Below are positions 1 to 10,488 of a stretch of DNA of 64,000 nt, piece by piece. The DNA comes from Cordia subcordata (Eukaryota; Streptophyta; Magnoliopsida; Boraginales; Cordiaceae), in contig JAPTOF010000005.1 of NCBI GenBank assembly GCA_028554755.1, forward strand, positions 20,992,001 to 21,056,000, written 5' to 3'. Numbering within the stretch: the stretch's first letter is position 1; every line of letters starts with the position of its first letter. The notes beneath the pieces are model-generated. The model saw only the letters and a program-made list of their open reading frames with translations, was not told where the DNA came from and ran no database searches. A program made the position numbers and the translations under genes.

Positions 1-810
1 CAATGTGATAGAAAAGATTTTGTGCTCAATTCCCCATTCCTTCAAGAAAAACATGATCTTTTGGGCTAACTCAATCCCACTGTGTGGAGGAGGCATGTGA
101 TAAAATGATAAAACCTTACTATTCAGTTTCCAACTATCATCCACAAAATGTGCAGTAAGACAAAGATAACCCTCACTAGTGCAAGATTGCCACAAATCAG
201 ATGTCAAACATATTCTCCCAGAATGTTTAGCTAAAACTTCTTTCAATCTTGCCTTTTCCCTTTTATAAACTTTCAACACATTAGCTTTAAGTGTCTTTCT
301 TGAAATCAGTTTCACATATTGGTTCAAATACAAATAAACATCATTATGGCCTTCATGCTCAGCCATTGCAAATGGATAATTATGTCTAATTACAGCAATT
401 GCTTGTTTCTCACGAAAAACACTTTGATTGATTTTCTTAGAACGTATCCTACCATCTTCATCAATAAGCATTTGACCAACATCAAAATTGTCACGAATTG
501 GACAAACTTGAATATGCTTGTTCAAATTAGTAGTTCCATAACCTTTACCTCCCACAAGATAAATCTTTTTGCACCTATTACAAGCAGCCCTTTCTTTTCC
601 ATCTTCAGATTTATCCAATTTAGTAAAATGTTGCCAACATTTAGATGTTTGAACTCAAGACCTTTTCTTAGAAGAATTACTAGAAGTGTTAGCTGTACTT
701 TCATCGAGTGCATGAAGTCCAATATCATCTCCTAACACTTCTCTTACCTCATCATCTATACTAGCATCAAACTCCATTTCATTATTAACACTGACATTTT
801 CTGACTCCAT
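1..810 (-). pseudogene. hAT-family transposase, 5' part, one in-frame stop, runs off window
   Basis: Read on the minus strand from an ATG at 810, the frame is open to the window edge except for one TGA at 655-657, just after a KKRS stretch. The part before the stop is acidic. The part after it is a BED-type zinc finger: CNRCKKIYL with its downstream partner NKHIQVC. Further on come CLTSDLWQS and the following GYLCLTAHFVD, which are diagnostic for plant RICESLEEPER-like hAT (Ac/Tam3) transposases. The catalytic C-terminus lies outside the window. Apart from the TGA no frameshift is seen, so it is a young, nearly intact copy. Seen: motifs and stop. Inferred: inactive unless the stop is read through or the protein starts downstream. 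Confidence 0.85.
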
Positions 811-1056
811 AATATAGTTAACTAGTTAATCAACAACCTGCAAATACACCAGCAAAATAGTGCCCAAAATCAACTGTAAGTCATTACATAAAAGGAAAAA
901 AGAAAAGCACTACGATTAGAGATTAAGAATTGAAGAGAAATTTTTTCAATCTCTTAAATAAAGAGTGAAATAAAACAAATTGTATTATTCCTGAGTAGTG
1001 AGCACATAAAATAAAACAAAACATTTTCTGTTTTCTTTTTCTTTTCTGAGAAGCTA

Positions 1057-1058
<2 letters not shown>

Positions 1059-1093
<35 letters not shown>
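1059..1093. repeat. (AT)n microsatellite
   Basis: Pure AT dinucleotide run. It lies between two copies of a CATTTTCTGTTTTC-containing segment (about 1021 and 1094), so the surrounding 70 bp is itself a short tandem duplication. Confidence 0.9.
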
Positions 1094-1094
<1 letters not shown>

Positions 1095-1371
1095 CATTTT
1101 CTGTTTTCTTTTTTCTTTTCTGAGCAGTGAGCACATATATATATTATTCCATTATCAATCACCTGACTTGCAAAGCTTTACAAAACCAACACAAACCGAA
1201 ATTTTTTTCCTAATTTCACGCACACAGAGCTGCCCAAAACTCAAAAGGATCTATTAGACAACATAGTAAAACAAGACAAAGACAAAAGTACTGTTAGTGT
1301 TCAAGACAAGTTTCTATGTGAAACAACAAGAAAGTAATCAAGAACCCAAGCTTTCTTGAAGCTACTGAAAA

Positions 1372-1561
1372 ATGGAAATAAACAACCCATTGAAGAAGAA
1401 GAAATGGTTTCTTCCACTAGTGTTTTCTCTCATAATATCATCATTTCTTATCGTTTTCACTATTTTCACTGCATACCCATTTCACCAAAAGCCAATCAGA
1501 GCCAAAGTTCCAATCTTTGTTGAATCAAAGCTACATGTAATACCTACACTGCCAAGCTCAA

Positions 1562-1562
<1 letters not shown>
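1372..1562 (+). pseudogene. 5' fragment of a GT14 (beta-glucuronosyltransferase GlcAT14-like) gene
   Basis: An ATG at 1372 opens a frame with a short basic N-terminus (KKKKW), one hydrophobic membrane segment (about residues 14-34, WFLPLVFSLIISSFLIVF) and then a luminal stem with FVESKLHVIP. This layout and the VESKLHV motif match the type II membrane N-terminus of plant GT14 (core-2/I-branching-like) glycosyltransferases of the Golgi, which act on arabinogalactan. The frame stays homologous to about residue 64 (PTLPSSS), where the family continues with IPRxAYLISG. Here an (AT)n run begins instead, and no further GT14 sequence is found. About 200 bp of 5' UTR-like sequence precede it. Likely a captured or stranded first-exon piece and not functional. 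Confidence 0.65.

Positions 1563-1600
<38 letters not shown>
1563..1600. repeat. (AT)n microsatellite at the break of the GT14 fragment
   Basis: AT dinucleotide run that starts exactly where homology of the GT14 reading frame ends. Further short AT and CA runs follow at 1649-1667 and 1680-1708. Confidence 0.9.
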
Positions 1601-1601
<1 letters not shown>

Positions 1602-1766
1602 CGTTATCGTCTTTTTTTAGCAATTAGCAGTGAGCAGTGAGCACATAAATATATATATATATATATCGTCTTTTCTGAGCACACACACACACACATATAT
1701 ATATATAATTAGAGAAAAAAAAAAAACGAACCTTGTTAGCCGCCGACTCGCAGTGACTCCGTCGCT

Positions 1767-1995
1767 GGTGGACTGCACGTCTGAGCGGCTGCTTGACGAA
1801 GGCGGGGGACTGCCGTGCGGGCTGCGTGAGGCGGAGAGAGTGAGAGTGAGTGAGTGAGAGGCGTGAGCGACTGAGCGAGGGCGAGACGCGACGCAAAAGC
1901 CGAGAGGCCGTCCCCGGTGGACTGCGCGTCTGAGCGGCTGCTTGACGAAGGCGGGGGACTGCCGTGCCGGCTGCGTGAGGCGGAGAGAGTGAGAG
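1767..1995. repeat. GC-rich direct duplication, period about 149 bp
   Basis: A block of about 80 bp starting GGTGGACTGC at 1767 recurs with few changes at 1916, including GTCTGAGCGGCTGCTTGACG and a GGCGGAGAGAGTGAG segment. The region is strikingly GC-rich and GAGTGAG-rich compared with everything around it. It probably belongs to the subterminal region of the hAT element. Confidence 0.85.
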
Positions 1996-2269
1996 GCGTG
2001 AGCGACTGAGAGCCGAGAGGAGAGCTTTTGAGTTTTGCCCTAATTACTAATTGATTTGCTTATTTGCTTTGCCTTTTGCCCTTTTCCAGTTTTCCCCCTT
2101 TTTCCCCTAATTATTTAACCCAACCCGACTCGTAACTTTAGCGGGTCAGTCGGGTCGGGTTGACCCGTTTACCCAGCGGGTGGTATAATCCCCAACCCTA
2201 ACCTATTAAATGGGCGGGTTCAGCGGGTAGACCCACGGGTCCTCACCCGTTTAAAATTTCATTGGCTTC

Positions 2270-3640
2270 CTCTGGAAGACGCTCTGACTAAGTTTTTTGA
2301 CTTTTATGGTAAGTCAGACCATGAAAAGTCTATAGAAAATAATCATTTTCTTTTATCAATTGGCAATAGAATAATAAACTCACATATAATAAGTTGACGG
2401 CTTTTTGTTTCTATTCTTTTAAGAATTAAAAGAAAATTCTCTGTCTACTTATTCTTAATAATAACTAGCGTAATCATATTCTGTATTTTGTACGACTTTT
2501 CTTTATTTTTTACATCAAATATTAGATGTAATTATAAGTTTCTTTATTTTACAAACAAATCTTATTTTAATTATTAACTAATTGACCATTAATGGCCAAT
2601 TTGGCTTTATTGTTGCAATATGCTATTGCTATGTAAAAGTATTGTACCCAATTTTGGAGTTAAAAAATTTGTTCAATTGTTTGGTGAAAGAAAGAAAAGT
2701 TGTAATTGTATAAAAAATCATTTGTAAAATGTTCAGTTAAAACTATTGTTTAAATTTCTATTTAATTATTTATTTAAATTTATTTACTTGTAAATTTTAA
2801 TTTTAAAATTTTAACTTTTAATTTTAAATATTTAGATTTTTTGGTTCTTTATCATTTTAATTTTAAATTTTTTAATTTTTTACTTTTTATTTCCTTTTTA
2901 ATTTTTAAAATTTTAATTTGTTAGTTTTTTTTATTTTTTTTAATTTTGACAATTATAATATGTTCAGTTAAAATTGTTGTTTAAATCCTGTTTATTTATT
3001 TAAATTAATTTACTTGTAATTTTTCATTTTTAATTTTTAACTTTTATTTTTAAACATTTTGATATTTTATTTTTTTAATTTTTAATTTTTTTATCTTTTT
3101 ATTTCCTTTTTTGTTTTAGTTTTATTTTTAAACTTTTAATTTTTAATTTTGTATTTAATACATGAAATATATTATGTAAGTATTAATGTATTAAAAAACT
3201 CTAATATATACTATGCAAACACTGATGTAGCATCTTACATGGATTTAAAAAAAGAGGTAATGATGTGACAATTACTAGAAACCTATATGACATTTTAAAA
3301 CTGCACGAAAAAGAAGAAATTATTCATATATATTGATAGACAGACAGTCAAATAGATAGATGGACAGACAGATAAACTTGAGCACATCCGTCTAAAATAA
3401 TAGATGCAATTACTAAGTTACACTATCTTATTTTAAAATTAGCATCTTTTAAACTCGAAAACTTGAGTTACGTGGGAGGGAGGAAAGATCAGACTAGCTT
3501 ATGGAAATTGTTCTTTGCAAGGAAATCAATTAAAAAGAAACGAATTATGTCAAGAACTTAAAAGAAAATTTGGGGTGCACGCTTTCAAGCTAACCTGATA
3601 ATTATACTTTGGGCCAATTCGTTAGATAATTTTTATTTAC
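2270..3640. other. Non-coding AT-rich spacer with TTTAATTTTTAA low-complexity tract
   Basis: No supported gene. Between about 2740 and 3150 the sequence is almost only T and A, built of degenerate TAATTTTTAA words. A very similar tract occurs at 63420-63780, inside another repeat, so this is probably the core of a decayed element. A GATAGACAGACAG-type short repeat sits near 3333-3375. Confidence 0.7.
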
Positions 3641-3654
3641 TTGGTGACCACTAG

Positions 3655-4181
3655 TGCATCACAAGGATATAATTTGGTATTAATTATGAAATTATAAAGG
3701 TAATAATTTATTATATTAATTTATTTTTAAAAATTTAAATTCTATTGATAGTTATGAATAGTCACTGATAATTAAGGTATATTCTTAGTTACCGCCTAAG
3801 TTTAGCATGTGGCCAACACGTGTTTGGGGATTCCTGCACTTGCATCCAAAGAATCACAGATAATTGGAAAGTTCTTGACACTAGTGCGTGGTGCCACTAA
3901 AAAAAAAAAAAACCCTCTAACTCTCAAATTAATCTTGAATTTCAAGGTAGAATATAAGGAAAGAGGTCGAGCCATTTCTTTATGGGGGGGGGGGGGCGAT
4001 TTTGTACATGAATGCGTATCATTTTCCTCATAACGCACACTATTTATATATAGATTTGACCTGCCAAAGTCTGGATCAACACATGGATATACAGATTTGG
4101 ATTAGGGTTGACACGTATTAATTGAAGCAAAGAATTCCACCAAAGATTAAATGATCCGAAATGATTGGTTGGTGTATAGGA
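3655..4181. repeat. Duplicated 3' flank of the monooxygenase unit (copy next to relic G)
   Basis: This segment is collinear with 9057-9597, the 3' flank of gene A. Shared landmarks are TTAGTTACCGCCTAAG, ACTAGTGCGTGGTG, GAAAGAGGTCGAGC and ATTGGTTGGTGTATA. In G the match runs straight into last-exon sequence at 4182. In A about 1.2 kb more separates the same landmark from the equivalent exon position. The copy contains homopolymer runs of A (3899-3912) and G (about 3984-3995). Confidence 0.85.
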
Positions 4182-4245
4182 CTCTTTTAACTGGTGCCAT
4201 CATGAGTGGAAACTCGACCTTTTCAACTGAGACGGAAAATGTGTT
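4182..4245 (-). pseudogene. Relic G: 5' end of monooxygenase exon 11
   Basis: The minus strand reads NTFSVSVEKVEFPLMMAPVK, the start of exon 11 in genes A-C (VEKVEF, IAPVKES), with a four-residue deletion. The acceptor before it has changed from CAG to CAC. The rest of exon 11 is missing: at 4181 the sequence jumps into 3'-flank DNA. Upstream, 4246-4450 matches intron 10 of gene A (10921-11130) and then joins family promoter sequence. It is a collapsed gene copy that cannot encode a protein. Confidence 0.85.
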
Positions 4246-4449
4246 GTGTAGAAATATCATGTTAAACGAAGTACTCATCCGCAGGGTAAAGATTTCAGGT
4301 TGCTTGCTAAGCTCTTATGCATTCTTGATATTGTGATGTCGTGGGAGACAAGATAGATACGAATTTGGTTTGCAAATTAGCTTAAATCGTGCCTTCTATT
4401 AACTATTTTAGCATAGTTAATATTTGATGAAAGTAGTTATTCTTGAGTC

Positions 4450-6100
4450 TAAAATGAGAGAAAATATCTGTTTGTTGAGTAAGAGCTACAAATTAGCTCG
4501 TTTTGTTTGGCAAACCTTATATAGATTAATTTCTTGATTAGGTCACTCAAGGTTTTATTTGTTTGGTCAAGATGAATCTATCCGTTTCAAGAACGCTAAT
4601 AATTTCTTTATATTGTGGAAAAATCTTTCGGGTAATTTTCTTTTTTTTTTTTTAATTGTCCCCAACTAATTACTTTTAGCCATGAATCTGATCAGAAGTG
4701 AAAAGCTTGTCAACAAAATGAGCAAGGCTGACCAAATCTTAGTTTGAATAACCCTCTAATTAATTAATTAATTAATTGGCTGATCAATCAAAATTTTGCT
4801 ACACAGTCAAAATAAAATTAATCTACTTTGCCTCTTTCGCGTCATTGCATGCCTCATGAGCTATAACTTAAAATCTTAATTAGTTTGAAGGTTTGGATTA
4901 CTTAACTTAATATTCGAAAGCGTCTGTTTGTCTATTTAAAAATAATAATAATAATGCAAGGGTCCTAACATTAACGTATCCAGGACTCCCATTTTCTTTC
5001 TCTTGAACAAGCTTTTCTTCCTTTTACTTATTCTTTCACTCAAAAAAAAAAGTCAATTATGTTGAAAACTTAACCGTGTGGCGCATGAAGAAAATGCCGT
5101 GAATATGAATGCAAATAGTTGAGGTCCTATTAAGGCACATAAAATTGTTTGAAAGCTCAACTTCTGGAATTAATAAATTCAAAATCCCTAGTAGATAGCT
5201 CGTACAGTTTATATTCACATTCAACAGAATGGAATACTTGTAAATCCAATGAGATAATTGTTGATTACAAACAAGTATCACAATTTTGACAGTCATTTGA
5301 AAGGGTAATTAAAGAGAGGGAGGATTCAAACTTTCTATGCATGACAAGTAATTAATACTAACAACGAGAGTTAATAATTGAGAAAGAAAAACCAATTAGG
5401 GAATGTCCTAAGCTTGAAAGAAAAGCTAACTAATGCTGAAAAATTTTCAAATACGTTCTAAGCTAGACTATTTGTCGGGTCGTGGCTCTAATGCTAAGTC
5501 CAAGTCGATGTTGAGAAAGAATAGAAGTCCGATTAGAGGAGGGTTATTCCTTGGGTTTAATCTTTGCTTTGTAAGAGAGGGGAGAGAATCTATTTACTGA
5601 CTGAGAGAGCATTTGTGAGATTCTTGAGAGGAGGATTTAGGCTTTAATTCTTTATACAGAAAGTAATTGTGTGTAATTAAAACTCTTATTTTAGTGGATT
5701 ATCGTAAAGAGTCAGAAATCGTGAAGTAGGTAACAATGTCGAACTTCGTCAATTTGTATATACTTTTTCTCGTTACTTAACAATGTCGAATTTCGTCAAT
5801 TTGTATATGCTTTTTCTCGTTACTTCTGCTCATATTTTCACGGCATGTGTGTGTGTTTGTCTATATGTATGTGTGTGCAATTATAATGTATTGAAGCAGC
5901 CATTGACTCTTTCTTCAATTCTTTTTTTTTTTTTTTTGCGGGACATACATGTATCATTTTTTTGACTGCATGTATCGTATGTGGCACATACTGCTACAGT
6001 AGTCTTAAAAACTAAGATTAAAAAATAAAGATCCATGGCACAGATATAAATATTAATTAATTTATACTACTTCTTCAGTTATTTCATATGTAATATTTCT
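4450..6100 (-). repeat. Duplicated promoter and upstream flank (relic G copy)
   Basis: Collinear with the upstream region of gene C (from 54008) and of gene B (from 29600). Landmarks are AAAATGAGAGAAAA, GTTTGGCAAACCTTATATAG, a TTGTGGAAAAATCTTT segment, a TTAATTAATTAATTAATT run and the CCTAGTAGATAGCTCGTA region. The minus-strand TATA motif is at 4518-4524. The copy lacks the exon 1 that should follow. A short internal duplication (AACAATGTCGAA, TTTCGTCAATTTGTATA) occurs at 5734-5815. Confidence 0.85.
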
Positions 6101-6121
6101 TCAAATACCTTTTAGCGATAA

Positions 6122-6123
<2 letters not shown>

Positions 6124-6171
<48 letters not shown>
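6124..6171. repeat. (AT)n microsatellite
   Basis: About 24 AT units. The homologous place in the C flank (near 57050) lacks it, so the expansion is specific to this copy. Confidence 0.9.
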
Positions 6172-6175
<4 letters not shown>

Positions 6176-6199
6176 GCAGTGTTATAACTAGTTAATTAA

Positions 6200-7981
6200 T
6201 TTTTTTGAATAAATTTAGAATTTTCTTTTTCAGTTGATGAAGGTTTGCCTCTCACCTTTCCGTCAAGCTAGAACAAGAACCAATCAAATTGATGAAAATG
6301 TTCCATCTTTTACAAAATTAATTATATGATTCAAAATACACCAAATATAAAATAAAAGAAAAAATACACATAACACTTGCTGCATCCTGCGCTCCCTCGT
6401 ACTATGCAAATTGCTCATGTATACTTGTTTCGTGGCGAGTTGTCACAGCCTAAAATGCAAACATTTGGTGACTTTTATATATTGAAGGTCTATCCTTAAA
6501 ATTTCAAAAGTACCACTTTAAGCATGGATCTTGATATTTGCAAGACATGTTCATAAAAATTTTCATTTCACTCTATCCTGTTCTCTTTTAATCCGTGGAA
6601 TATTATTGATTGTGGAGTAAATTCTTCAATGGATCAAACTTTATGCACAAATTCTTTTTTTTTTCAAATTGTTGATTGTGGTTTTTATTCGATCACATAC
6701 TTTAGGTGCCTAGACTGAATTCTTTGCGATAGATCCTTTCCTGCATTTGACAATTCCATAGATCCAAATTAGTAGCCATGATGGGATTAAAGGTAGCTCA
6801 AGCGGCATTATCAAATCCAGGAAAGGATCTAGCTTAAATAATCAAATTGGCTCTTAACAATAAGTGAATTGCACCAATTCATTCAAGTACCAAAATTTGA
6901 CCTCTAGTAATTGCATAAAACTTGATTCACATTGTGTTTGCTATTAGAAAATAAGGGGTGATTAATTAATCAAATGATAATCTACAAGCTAGAAGGCTAC
7001 AATTATTGGAACCTAACCAGGGGTAAAAATGGTGCTAAGTCACTCTAAGAACAATTATGCTTAGAGCTTGTTTGGCTCTGCTTATTTTGCAACTTACAAG
7101 CTTTTAGAAAAAGACACCCCTTCACATGCTTTTTACTATTTGTAACTTATAAGCCCTAAACAAGCTTTGCCAAACAAGCTATTAGAGATAATTACTAGAA
7201 TCCTAGTTAACAACACTCTCAGAGACTAGACTATTTGGTTCAAGAACTACATGGTGGAAGGGGAATGGAGAGCTATATATCTTATATTTCTTCTTTTAAA
7301 TTCTTATAGAAGTTAGAATTCAGATTATCACTTTTAGAAAGTAATTTTTGACAATTTAATTGAGCTACCCCAAACTCCAAGAGGTATATGTACCTTTGTG
7401 TCAGGGATATGAATGTAGAGCTCTATCCTCTTTATGTTGTTTAATATGAATGAAATGGAAATAAATGGGCAACATTTCCTGTTATTTGGTTGGAGCAGAA
7501 GTGTGAAGGAAGAAAAGAAAAAGTAATTTTCCTTGAAATATATATCCTTAATAAAGTTGCCCAGAAGTGACACAATAATACATCTATTTTTTGGTTTACT
7601 TTCTTTTTCAATAATGCAACATGTAAATGTGTTGCAATAACTGGGTATAATAAAAAGATATAAAGAAATATGCCAGAAACAAAATAAGTGCAAATAAAGA
7701 AGACAGATCACAAAAGAAGTACATCAAACACAATTTTTTTTCCTCCACTTCAAGTGGTCCTAATTCTTTTATAATATATTACTCGGGGTCACAGCAATGG
7801 AGTAAAAAACACAGAGTTAGTCCAAATAATGGTGAAATGACAGCACTTTTAAACCTTCCCTCTTTTCTCCCATAGGATGTTGTCGCATGACGCATACACT
7901 TCGAGCATTTGTACACTCAACTTGCTTCTTCAGGATCCTTCCCAATTATTATGAAATTTTCAAGTATACAATAAGGATTAA
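6200..7981. repeat. Duplicated outer flank shared with 57140-60060
   Basis: No gene seen. The stretch is collinear with 57140-60060, with matches such as TCTTTTTCAGTTGA at both starts, GATAGATCCTTTCCTGCATTTG and GAGCTACCCCAAACTCCAAG. It serves as an empty-site reference for several insertions that are present only in the right-hand copy (solo LTR 58711-59042, Tourist-like 58142-58540, module F). Confidence 0.85.
7064..7181. mobile_element. Small Tourist-like MITE
   Basis: Inverted ends GAGCTTGTTTGGC / GCCAAACAAGCT(A) about 118 bp apart, flanked by TTA on both sides. This fits the PIF/Harbinger Tourist class (3-bp TWA duplication). It is shared with 57981-58101 and so older than the flank duplication. 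Confidence 0.8.
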
Positions 7982-8100
7982 GAGAGTGTTTGGCTTTGCT
8001 TATTTAGTGCTTATAAATACTTAAATAATAAAAAGTATGTGAGAAGGTACTTTTTCTAGGTGCTTATAAACACCCAAAATAAGTAAAGCCAAACATCCTC
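7982..8100. mobile_element. Tourist-like MITE, TSD TAA
   Basis: Ends GAGAGTGTTTGGCTTTGCTT / AAGCCAAACATCCTC with TAA on both sides (7979-7981 and 8101-8103). The paralogous site near 60080 reads straight through, so it is empty there. Confidence 0.85.
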
Positions 8101-8110
8101 TAAGTATTCA

Positions 8111-8325
8111 GAGCTTGTTTGGATTGGCTTTTTTTAAAAGTGCTTTTGAAAAATAACTTTTTTGAGAAGCTGAAAATTTTGGCTTCTAAAAAAAACTGTA
8201 TTTGAGCTTTTTTCATAATTTCAACTTTTTTAGGAGCCAAATCAAATAGTTATTGCAAATTTAGTATAACTTTTTTAGTAAAAAAAAGTGTTTTTTCTTG
8301 AAAAAAAGCCAATCCAAACTAACCC
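8111..8325. mobile_element. Tourist-like MITE, TSD TCA
   Basis: Ends GAGCTTGTTTGGATTGGC / GCCAATCCAAACTAACCC, flanked by TCA on both sides. The paralogous site near 60090 (GTATTCAATGAGGG) is empty. Confidence 0.85.
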
Positions 8326-8517
8326 TCAATGAGGGATATAAATTCATCCTTCTCAAGTAGACGTAGAAATGAAGACATAACTCTTGACACATACACTCTC
8401 TATATTATATATTCTCAACTTTTAATTATTTACAAATCTCATGTTATATGTTTACAATTTTAACACTTTATGTTCAAAACTTTTAATTGTTCACAATTTA
8501 CTTATCCATTATTCTTA

Positions 8518-8746
8518 GGGCTCGTTTGGATTAGTTTTTTTTTTCAAAAGTGTTTTTTTAAACAATTTTTGAAAATTAGTTTTTTTTATAAGCTGAAAAT
8601 TATGGCTTTAAAAAAAAGGTATATTTGAGCTTTTTTCAGAGTTTTAGCTTTTTTAGAAGTGAAATCAAATAGTTATTGCAAATTTAATGTAACTTTTTCA
8701 ACAAAAAAATTACTTTTTCCTGAAAAAGGTCAATCCAAACAGGCCC
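8518..8746. mobile_element. Tourist-like MITE, TSD TTA
   Basis: Ends GGGCTCGTTTGGATTAG / CAATCCAAACAGGCCC with perfect TTA duplications (8515-8517, 8747-8749). This is the cleanest example of a family found about a dozen times in the window. Confidence 0.9.
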
Positions 8747-9056
8747 TTACATTAGATGTTCACAAAGATAAATTATATAATTACGACTCTTTAAGAGATG
8801 TTTACTATCTTTGAACGATATATTCACAACTTGTGAATGACATGTTCATAATCTATGAACGATTTCGAAGTTTGCAGTTGGAGGTGTTTGCAGTGTCCGA
8901 TCGACGATTGAATTGTTGTGTTATGTTCGTCAGTGTGAAGATAATAAACTCGTTAAATTTCACGTTGATTCGATAATCGAATTGTGAGATTTATTAAAAA
9001 GTGCACCATGCACCTTTGAGTATATCATACTTTGAGTGCATGGAATAATTTGCACT

Positions 9057-9597
9057 TGGATATGATTTGGTATTAATTATGAAATTTTAAAGGTAATTTA
9101 TTATATTAATTAATCTTTAAAAATTTAAATTCGATTGATAGTTATGATTAGTCATTGATAAGGTATATTCTTAGTTACCGCCTAAGTTCAGCATGTGACC
9201 AACACGTTGCTCGGGATCCCTACACCAAAGAATCACGGATAGTTTGGAAAGCTTTTGAAACTAGTGCGTGGTGTTAGTAACAGAACCTTTAGCCCTCAAA
9301 CTAATCTTGAATTTCAAGGAAAAATATAAAGAAAGAGGTCGAGCTATTTCTTAATGAGCGGGTGATTTTGTGTATGAGAACGTATCATTTTCCTCATAAT
9401 GCAATGCTATTTATTACTGTGTTTGGTATGATTTTATTTTAATATATTTATCTTATTAAGATATCTTATAAAATTTAAGATTTCTTATTACGTGGGTTCC
9501 TCTCGTACAAATTTGGATTAGGGTTGACACGTATTAATTGAAGCAAAGAATTCTACCAAAGTAAAATGATCCGAAATAATTGGTTGGTGTATAAGTT
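9057..9597. repeat. 3' flank of gene A, duplicated at 3655-4181
   Basis: See the matching copy next to relic G. From 9598 to the stop codon of gene A at 10489 the sequence has no counterpart in relic G and no recognisable gene. Confidence 0.85.
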
Positions 9598-9688
9598 TTA
9601 ATTTATAATTTATTAAAAAAATACTTTTTTATTTTTTTCCCTAAAATATCAATCTAAATACATATAAAAATAGAAATGGTTTGTTTGA

Positions 9689-9772
9689 TAAGACTTGTCT
9701 AATGGTGAGTCAGCAAGACAATGACAAACATAAGACTCGTCTAATGGTGAGTCAGCAAGACATTGACAAACA
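9689..9772. repeat. 42-bp tandem duplication (2 copies)
   Basis: Units at 9689-9730 and 9731-9772 differ at only a few bases and share CTAATGGTGAGTCAGCAAGA. Confidence 0.9.
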
Positions 9773-10488
9773 AATATGAGCGTGATTCTTGAGAGATTCA
9801 TAGCGGGTTCATCAAAATTTGGTTTTTTTCTCACTTTCCATTCTCTATAATCTTTTTATCGTTGAGAATATTAAATGAATATAAAATTTAAATTTGTAAA
9901 TAAAGTGATAACTTAATATAATACTAAAATATAAGTCATAAGTTCAAGTTTTTCTGTGCTGATTTATAAACCTACATATAGTTATAAAGAAGGCAAGATA
10001 AAATTATACTCTTACAAAGACGTGTGTCTTGTAATATCCGTTAAGTCAAACGAAAATCTAAGAGCAGGGAGTTTTGAGCATACTTTTAAAAAATAAAAGG
10101 AACGATCAAGTAGTTTTGAAAATATAAAAGGGTAATATGTATTTATGTCTAAGACTAAGGAAGTAATATGTTATTTACTCTAAAAAAAAATTATTGCACA
10201 AGTAGGTAAAGAATAAAAGTTTAAACTATTGGATTACGATTGAGTTTTACATGCGAACGGTAAAATTATCCGGTTGTTCTCGAAACTGGTTGGTCACCAG
10301 ACTTCCAAAAAATTGATAAAATGATGCAATGCGAATATGGTTTTCACAACATAGAGGTCGACAGAGCTTTTTTCCATTGAAGCATGTAGACAAATTTATT
10401 CTTGTGTGCATGATCTGCCATGTCTCTGTCATAATTAAAGAAACTGTCGCATGATCAGAATCATTATTGCTTCAAGTTTGCTGCACTA

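Larger units (their letters stand above)
1..2265. mobile_element. hAT element, terminal portion (outer end approximate)
   Basis: The transposase frame (1-810) reads leftward and the DNA to its right looks like a hAT end. It holds repeated copies of an AGTGAGCACATA motif (near 998, 1125 and 1632), a GC-rich duplicated block (1767-1995), and at 2120-2250 a run of short GGGTCGGGTT/ACCCG-type motifs, as often found subterminally in plant hAT elements. I did not find a clean terminal inverted repeat or an 8-bp target duplication, so the right limit near 2265 is an estimate. A host gene fragment (1372-1562) lies inside this span. Confidence 0.5.

Noticed and set aside
923..1162. Minus-strand frame with an IYIYIY tract, and other frames across AT runs
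   Set aside because: Translation of (AT)n microsatellites, not a protein.
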